The position numbers were made by a program, and so were the translations under genes. DNA of 19,763 nt from Christensenella sp. UBA1685. Lineage in GTDB: Bacteria; Bacillota; Clostridia; Christensenellales; CAG-138. The DNA lies in contig DCKB01000001.1 in assembly GCA_002320595.1 (NCBI GenBank), positions 1-19,763 of the forward strand, read 5' to 3'. Positions 15,980 through 19,763 of the stretch are shown here, in pieces. How positions within the stretch are numbered: position 1 is the stretch's first letter; every line of letters starts with the position of its first letter. The notes below the pieces were generated by a model. The model was not told where the DNA came from and searched no databases. It worked only from the letters and a program-made list of their open reading frames with translations.

Positions 15980-16731
15980 AGCTTTGCGCTCCTGAACTCC
16001 GTGGAGAAATCCGGGCTGTAGAGCTTGCACCGGTCGTATTCATGCCCGAGGAAGCCGCCGACAATGACGAGCGCCGTCTTTGTCACCCTGTTCTCCCTTG
16101 CCGTCGCGGCCAAGGCGCCGACCGTGCAGCGGTATATGCGTTCATCCGGCCATGTCGCCTTGTAAACGATCGCAGCAGGCATCTCGGGCGCAACGCCGCC
16201 TTCGATCAGCTCCGCCTGAAGACTGTCGATCACCCCCATGCTCAAAAAGAGGATCATCGTAGCCCCATGGGCGGCCAGGGAACGGATGGATTCCCGCGCG
16301 GGCACCGGCGTCCTTCCCGCTGCGCGCGAGATAATCACGGTCTGTGAAATTCCGGGCAGCGTGTATTCCGCCTTTAATGCGGCCGCAGCCCCGCAAAACG
16401 AGCTTACGCCCGGGCATACATCGTATTCGATTCCGCAGGCTTCAAGCAAATCAAACTGCTCCCGCACCGCGCCATAGATGCTTGAATCGCCTGTATGCAG
16501 GCGCACAGTGGTTTTTCCCGCCGCCTCCGCCGCGCGGATAACGGCCATAACTTCTTCGAGCGTCATCGCGGCGCTGTTGTGGATTTCCGCCGCCTCCGAA
16601 GCATACGCCAAGAGCTCCGGGTTGACCAAGGAGCCCGCATAAATCACGACATCTGCCTCGTGGAGCAGCCTTGCACCGCGCACGGTGATCAGGTCGGCAG
16701 CTCCGCTCCCCGCCCCGACAAAATGAACCAT
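15976..16731 (-). CDS. cbiF: Cobalt-precorrin-4 C11-methyltransferase
   Basis: CbiF is the SAM-dependent C11 methyltransferase. The 251-residue tetrapyrrole methylase carries ITVRGARLLHEADVVIYAGSLVNPELL (from residue 15), HTGDSSIYGA (79-88), CPGVSSF (106-112) and SRAAGRTPVP (135-144), a set diagnostic for CbiF/CobM. The N-terminal glycine-rich loop reads GAGSG rather than the commoner GAGPG, a conservative-looking change. The frame is open 81 codons further upstream inside cbiA, but the start at 16731 gives the right length and lies only 1 nt after the cbiA stop. It overlaps cbiG by 4 nt. Confidence 0.95.
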   Translation of the reverse strand: MVHFVGAGSGAADLITVRGARLLHEADVVIYAGSLVNPELLAYASEAAEIHNSAAMTLEEVMAVIRAAEAAGKTTVRLHTGDSSIYGAVREQFDLLEACGIEYDVCPGVSSFCGAAAALKAEYTLPGISQTVIISRAAGRTPVPARESIRSLAAHGATMILFLSMGVIDSLQAELIEGGVAPEMPAAIVYKATWPDERIYRCTVGALAATARENRVTKTALVIVGGFLGHEYDRCKLYSPDFSTEFRSAKL

Positions 16732-16732
16732 A

Positions 16733-18157
16733 TTATTTCTCCTTTTCCAGCCGGTATGCGGCTGCCGCCGCATAGAAGTTCTCCGCAAAATGCAGGTTCG
16801 CATAAAAGGGAAGATGCGGATATCCCGCATAAAGCCGTTCCGTGGCAAAAGCGCAGTCCCATGATGCTCCGCGGCTCTTGCACGCGGAGAATGCATCCCC
16901 GGGAGCCGCTGCGTCATAATGATGAAACTCATGCGCGTTGATCTGCTCCCCTGCACGGCAGAGCATGTTGTCATGTTTTGCTGTAAGCGTTATATAGCCG
17001 AAGCGAACCAGCTTCCCCTGATTTTTGCATGTGCCGGGCAGCGCCCCCACCATAGGCCGCCCTTCAATCGCTTCCGTGAGGTACATGAACCCACCGCATT
17101 CCGCAATGCACGGCATTCCACCCGCAAGCGCGGTTCGGACGGCGCGGCGCATGGCAACATTCCCGGAGAGTTGCTCCAGATAAAGCTCAGGATACCCGCC
17201 GCCTAAATAAAGCGCGTCGCACGGGGGCAATGCTGCATCCGAAAGCGGGCTGAACGAACAAAGCTCCGCCCCCATTTGCCGCAGCAAGTCAAGGTTGTCC
17301 CGGTAATAAAAGCAGAACGCGCGATCCATTGCAACCGCGATGCGCACCGGCGTCTCGAACTTGCGGACCGGCACCGGCACATAGCGGACGGGCGCGCTTT
17401 CCTCAGCAAGTGCAAGCAGCCCATCCAAGTCAATGCTCCGCTCAGCCTGTTCGGCAAGCCGGTTTAGTTTTGCCTTGATATCTGCAATCTCTCCCGCCGT
17501 CACAAGCCCGAGATGCCTGCTTTCAAACACGCATTCCTTCATGGGCGGCAAAAATCCAAGCGGCTGCACCGCGCCGCCGAATTGCTCCAAAATTGCCTCT
17601 TTTAACAGCGCATAGGTGGGCGCGCTTACGTTGTTGAGGATCACCCCGCAGATGCCGCTTTCCCGCACAGTAGAAAGAAACCCGTGGATCAGGGCGGTGA
17701 CGGAAAATGCCATGCCGCGCCCATTCACAATGAGGATCGCCGGGGTTTCCGTTTCCCGCGCGACCTCATAGGTGCTTTTCTCCAACGTCTTGATGCCTCT
17801 GCCGTCGTAATATCCCATCACGCCCTCAAGAACGGAAACATCCGCCTCCGCCGCATTTCCGGCAAGCAGATAGCGCACCGTATCCGGGTCATAAAAAAAC
17901 AGATCCAAATTGGAGCCTGTTGCACCGATCACGCGCTCATGGAACATGGGATCAATATAGTCCGGCCCGCACTTGAACGCATGCAGCCGCAGCCCACGAT
18001 TTACAAGCGCCTGCAGTACCGCACAGGTTACCGTCGTCTTGCCGCAGCCGCTTGAAACGCCTGTAAAAAGAATGCGCGGTACGGTTGCAGCAAGCGCTGG
18101 CGCCTCTTTTGCCGCGGTATCCGGCCTGCAAAACAGCTCAGTTGTTTGTTCCTGCAT
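16733..18157 (-). CDS. cbiA: Cobyrinic acid a,c-diamide synthase
   Basis: CbiA uses ATP and glutamine to amidate the a and c side chains of cobyrinic acid. The 474-residue protein begins with a non-conserved tail of about 28 residues, then has the P-loop GVSSGCGKTT (33-42), FKCGPDYIDPMFH (61-73) and VLEGVMGYYDG (109-119). The class-I glutamine amidotransferase domain follows, with LYLGGGYPELY (317-327), nucleophile Cys354 in IAECGGFMYL, and His456 in NLHFAENFY. The ATG at 18157, with AAGGA about 8 nt upstream, is preferred over an in-frame ATG 18 codons earlier, which would lie within a predicted hairpin. It is the first biosynthetic gene of the visible series, separated from the upstream binding protein by 224 nt, with a 1-nt gap to cbiF. 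Confidence 0.95.
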   Translation of the reverse strand: MQEQTTELFCRPDTAAKEAPALAATVPRILFTGVSSGCGKTTVTCAVLQALVNRGLRLHAFKCGPDYIDPMFHERVIGATGSNLDLFFYDPDTVRYLLAGNAAEADVSVLEGVMGYYDGRGIKTLEKSTYEVARETETPAILIVNGRGMAFSVTALIHGFLSTVRESGICGVILNNVSAPTYALLKEAILEQFGGAVQPLGFLPPMKECVFESRHLGLVTAGEIADIKAKLNRLAEQAERSIDLDGLLALAEESAPVRYVPVPVRKFETPVRIAVAMDRAFCFYYRDNLDLLRQMGAELCSFSPLSDAALPPCDALYLGGGYPELYLEQLSGNVAMRRAVRTALAGGMPCIAECGGFMYLTEAIEGRPMVGALPGTCKNQGKLVRFGYITLTAKHDNMLCRAGEQINAHEFHHYDAAAPGDAFSACKSRGASWDCAFATERLYAGYPHLPFYANLHFAENFYAAAAAYRLEKEK

Positions 18158-18381
18158 TTTGTTTTTCCTTTTCCATTGTATGGGGGCATACAAGTGCTCC
18201 CGCACCGGCAAGGCCCGCTCCCCCCTGCATTTTTATGTGTTGTGAACCACTTCATGCCCGTAGCCGCTCTGTTTTCCAACGGCTCCTCTGCATTCGCCGT
18301 GCAGCATGGTTTCCGGTTCGCTTCGCCGGGCTTCCTCGTTAAAGGCGTGTGCGGCGGCATATGCCGCCGCACAGCGCGCCG
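18158..18381 (-). other. GC-rich structured spacer upstream of cbiA
   Basis: The 224 nt between the binding-protein stop and the cbiA start hold no convincing gene but several stem-loops. From the 5' side of the minus-strand transcript these are the perfect palindrome at 18348-18373, a 5-bp stem 18262-18266/18280-18284, a GTGC/GCAC stem with a 4-nt loop (18194-18205), and a 7-bp hairpin TTGTATG/CATACAA with a CCCC loop (18176-18193). The last lies about 19 nt before the start codon, just upstream of the AAGGA. A G6 run (18220-18225) is complementary to the C-rich loop. It could be a processing or attenuation region. The consensus pieces of a cobalamin riboswitch were not found. Confidence 0.45.
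18348..18373. repeat. Perfect 26-nt palindrome just after the binding-protein gene
   Basis: The half-site TGTGCGGCGGCAT (18348-18360) is followed directly by its exact reverse complement (18361-18373), only 8 nt past the stop of the binding-protein gene. As RNA it would fold into a very stable GC-rich hairpin of about 10-11 bp with a small loop. No U-tract follows on the minus strand, so it is not a standard intrinsic terminator. It may stabilise the upstream mRNA 3' end or attenuate transcription into cbiA. Confidence 0.65.
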
Positions 18382-19602
18382 TCACTTGAGCTTAATCAAA
18401 CTATCCGTCGTTTCAACGGCAGGATCGTTGAGCACGGTGTGCATATCCTCGATGATCCCGGCAATTGCCGCAGTGGACTGTGTGAAGTTGGGGGCAGTTA
18501 TATAAACGTTGCCTTCCTTGACGGCTTTAAAATCGCCGAAAAGCGAGTTGTACGCAACCAGTTCCTCAATTGAGCTGAACTTCAGCGCAAAGTTCACATA
18601 GAACAGGTAATCCGCATCGATGCAGCGCGCATAGACATCCTCAAAGGTTGTGGAGGTATTCCCGCTCTTTTCCGTCTCAACGTCTGCCATGATATATTCG
18701 CCGCCCGCCATGCCAATCATCGCGGCCATGTAATCGCCGCCATTGCGCGCATAAACCTTATCAGAGCTTGAGCTGATATAGAACATAGCAACCGTCTTGC
18801 CGCATTTTTCGGTTGAAGTGACTGCATCAACCTTTGCCGCCTGTTCGCCAAAGTAAGCGTTTGCTTCCTCCTCAAGGCCCAGAATTGAGCCGAAAAGCTT
18901 GACCCATTCCACGCGGCCAAGCGGATGGCCTTCTTTGGATGAGGACTCTATAAAGTAGGGGATCCCCAGCTCGTCATATTTTTCCATAACCTCTGGATAG
19001 CTGTTGAGCATGGTCGTATCGACTTCGAGCTGAATCCCTTCCGCCGTAAGCATCTCAAAATCGGGCTCCTTATAATTGCCGGAGTACTGAATCGTTCCAG
19101 CCTCAAGCCGTCCAATTACGTTGTCGATATACCAGCCGCTCACATCGGTGCCCACGGTTGCAACGCTGTCAAGGCCGCCAATTGCGTCAATCAGGGAAAC
19201 CATGCCCGTGCTGCACATGCAAATTTTGTTCAGCGGCTGCTGCAGCACAACCACGTTTTCCGCGAGCCCTTCCGGTACGCTCTTGCCCTCCGGCACAAGC
19301 AGGAACTCTCTATCCTCATGGTTTGCCACTGTAAACTTCTTGTAGCCGCCCTTGTAATGCGTAAGCGTGAATTGTGAAGCATACTGCAATTGTTCTTCAT
19401 GGTCGAGAACCAGCTCGCCGTCCACATCATCGTCCGTGGGCTCCGGCGTAGCTTCCGGAGCGGCGGGCGTTTCGGCGGGGGGCGCGGCCGGCGCTTCCAT
19501 CGGTTCGCTCTGTGCAGGGGTGCCCTGCCCGCAGGCAGTAAGCGCAAGCGCCATCAGGAGCGCAAGCAGCAACGCTGTGATTTTGTAGATTCTTGCTTTC
19601 AT
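18382..19602 (-). CDS. Substrate-binding lipoprotein, helical-backbone metal/corrinoid chelate receptor class (BtuF/FecB-like)
   Basis: A 406-residue extracellular binding protein. It has a lipoprotein signal peptide (lipobox LTAC at 21-24, Cys24 lipidated), then a Pro/Ala/Glu-rich tether to about residue 60. The remainder resembles the Periplasmic_binding_2 fold used for cobalamin, haem and ferric-siderophore capture: VVLQQPLNKICMCST, IDAIGGLDSVATVGT, SGNYKEPDFEMLTAEGIQLEV, the middle-helix region GIPYFIESS...HPLGRVEWVKLFG, and a C-terminal lobe ending DMHTVLNDP. The start at 19602 has GGA about 7 nt upstream. It is followed by cbiA rather than by BtuC/BtuD-type genes, so its permease and ATPase must lie elsewhere, possibly beyond the right edge. 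A corrinoid or cobalt-chelate ligand is an inference from its neighbours; an iron chelate is the main alternative. Confidence 0.82.
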   Translation of the reverse strand: MKARIYKITALLLALLMALALTACGQGTPAQSEPMEAPAAPPAETPAAPEATPEPTDDDVDGELVLDHEEQLQYASQFTLTHYKGGYKKFTVANHEDREFLLVPEGKSVPEGLAENVVVLQQPLNKICMCSTGMVSLIDAIGGLDSVATVGTDVSGWYIDNVIGRLEAGTIQYSGNYKEPDFEMLTAEGIQLEVDTTMLNSYPEVMEKYDELGIPYFIESSSKEGHPLGRVEWVKLFGSILGLEEEANAYFGEQAAKVDAVTSTEKCGKTVAMFYISSSSDKVYARNGGDYMAAMIGMAGGEYIMADVETEKSGNTSTTFEDVYARCIDADYLFYVNFALKFSSIEELVAYNSLFGDFKAVKEGNVYITAPNFTQSTAAIAGIIEDMHTVLNDPAVETTDSLIKLK

Positions 19603-19763
19603 GATTCATTCCATTTCCTTTCTGTCCATTTCTGTGGAAACGCATTTGTTCATCAACCACATCCGGCGCATCCCTCTCCCAAAGCAGGCAGCATGCCGCC
19701 TAATATGCCATGGGCGGTTTTTAAGGAAATGGTTTTTGCCAATAAAAAACGACAGAGGATAAA
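19603..19763 (-). other. Upstream region of the binding-protein gene (edge of window)
   Basis: These 161 bases precede the binding-protein start. They include an imperfect 16-nt palindrome at 19686-19701 and an overlapping small stem (19696-19700 with 19713-19717). No convincing -35/-10 pair or cobalamin riboswitch core was found. Reading frames open to the window edge exist on the minus strand but are not recognisable. The promoter or any riboswitch for the cobalamin operon probably lies further right. Confidence 0.35.

Noticed and set aside
18028..18372. 114-codon frame with Cys-rich stretch (CRCGSTCMPPYN) before cbiA
   Set aside because: It overlaps the N-terminal third of cbiA in another frame and follows the hairpins. 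There is no convincing ribosome binding site or known family, so it is more likely spacer RNA.
18158..18381. Cobalamin riboswitch upstream of cbiA
   Set aside because: The conserved B12-box and core segments (the CCCGCCACTG and CAGGAGACCTGCC type elements) could not be found on either strand.
19653..19763. C-terminal end of another minus-strand gene at the right edge
   Set aside because: A frame is open to the edge and stops at 19653, but two frames are open there, the DNA is AT-rich like an intergenic region, and no family is recognisable.

Overview
The window looks like a chromosome segment from an anaerobic Clostridia-type Firmicute, probably an uncultured gut lineage. The reasons are a GC-rich coding style, strong AAGGAG/GGAGG ribosome binding sites, two lipoproteins with low-complexity tethers (Gram-positive style substrate-binding proteins), and an anaerobic 'Cbi' corrin pathway. 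No tRNA, rRNA, CRISPR array, insertion sequence or phage gene was seen. The exact taxon cannot be read from the sequence.

Left part, + strand: an AT-rich non-coding stretch of about 600 bases carries a good sigma-A promoter (TTGCGT, 17 nt, TATAAT at 184-212) and a leader of roughly 380 nt. It precedes a complete peptide/nickel-family (Opp/Dpp) ABC importer: lipoprotein binding protein (601-2631), two permeases (2800-3747, 3748-4860) and two ATPases (4877-5953, 5953-6894). The binding protein is separated from the permeases by 168 nt containing two very stable hairpins. The four downstream genes are packed with spacings of 0, 16 and -1 nt. A 15-bp bidirectional terminator (6923-6961) closes the operon.

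Right part, - strand (transcribed right to left): a substrate-binding lipoprotein of the metal/corrinoid-chelate class (18382-19602) is followed by a 224-nt GC-rich, hairpin-rich spacer. Then come ten tightly overlapping corrin genes: cbiA, cbiF, cbiG, cbiH, a cbiJ-cbiE-cbiT fusion, cbiC, cbiD, cbiB, cobD and cbiP. Almost every junction is an ATGA overlap, an 8-14 nt overlap or a 1-nt gap, so the genes are probably translationally coupled. Several open frames begin upstream of the true starts; starts here were set by conserved N-termini, overlaps and ribosome binding sites.

Together the ten genes cover the route from cobalt-factor III to the cobinamide stage: C17 methylation/ring contraction (CbiH), C11 methylation (CbiF), lactone opening (CbiG), C1 methylation (CbiD), reduction (CbiJ), C5 and C15 methylation/decarboxylation (CbiE, CbiT), methyl migration (CbiC), a,c-diamidation (CbiA), the remaining amidations (CbiP), and aminopropanol arm synthesis and attachment (CobD, CbiB). 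Not seen here: cobaltochelatase (CbiK/CbiX), CbiL, the cobalt adenosyltransferase, and the nucleotide-loop enzymes (CobU/CobS/CobT/CobC). They must lie elsewhere if the pathway is complete. No recognisable cobalamin riboswitch is present in the window; if the operon has one it should lie beyond 19763.

The points most worth a second look are the CbiJ-CbiE-CbiT triple fusion, the binding protein upstream of cbiA with no transporter partner between them, the structured spacer before cbiA, the hairpin pair after the Opp binding protein, and the long Opp leader with a spaced direct repeat.
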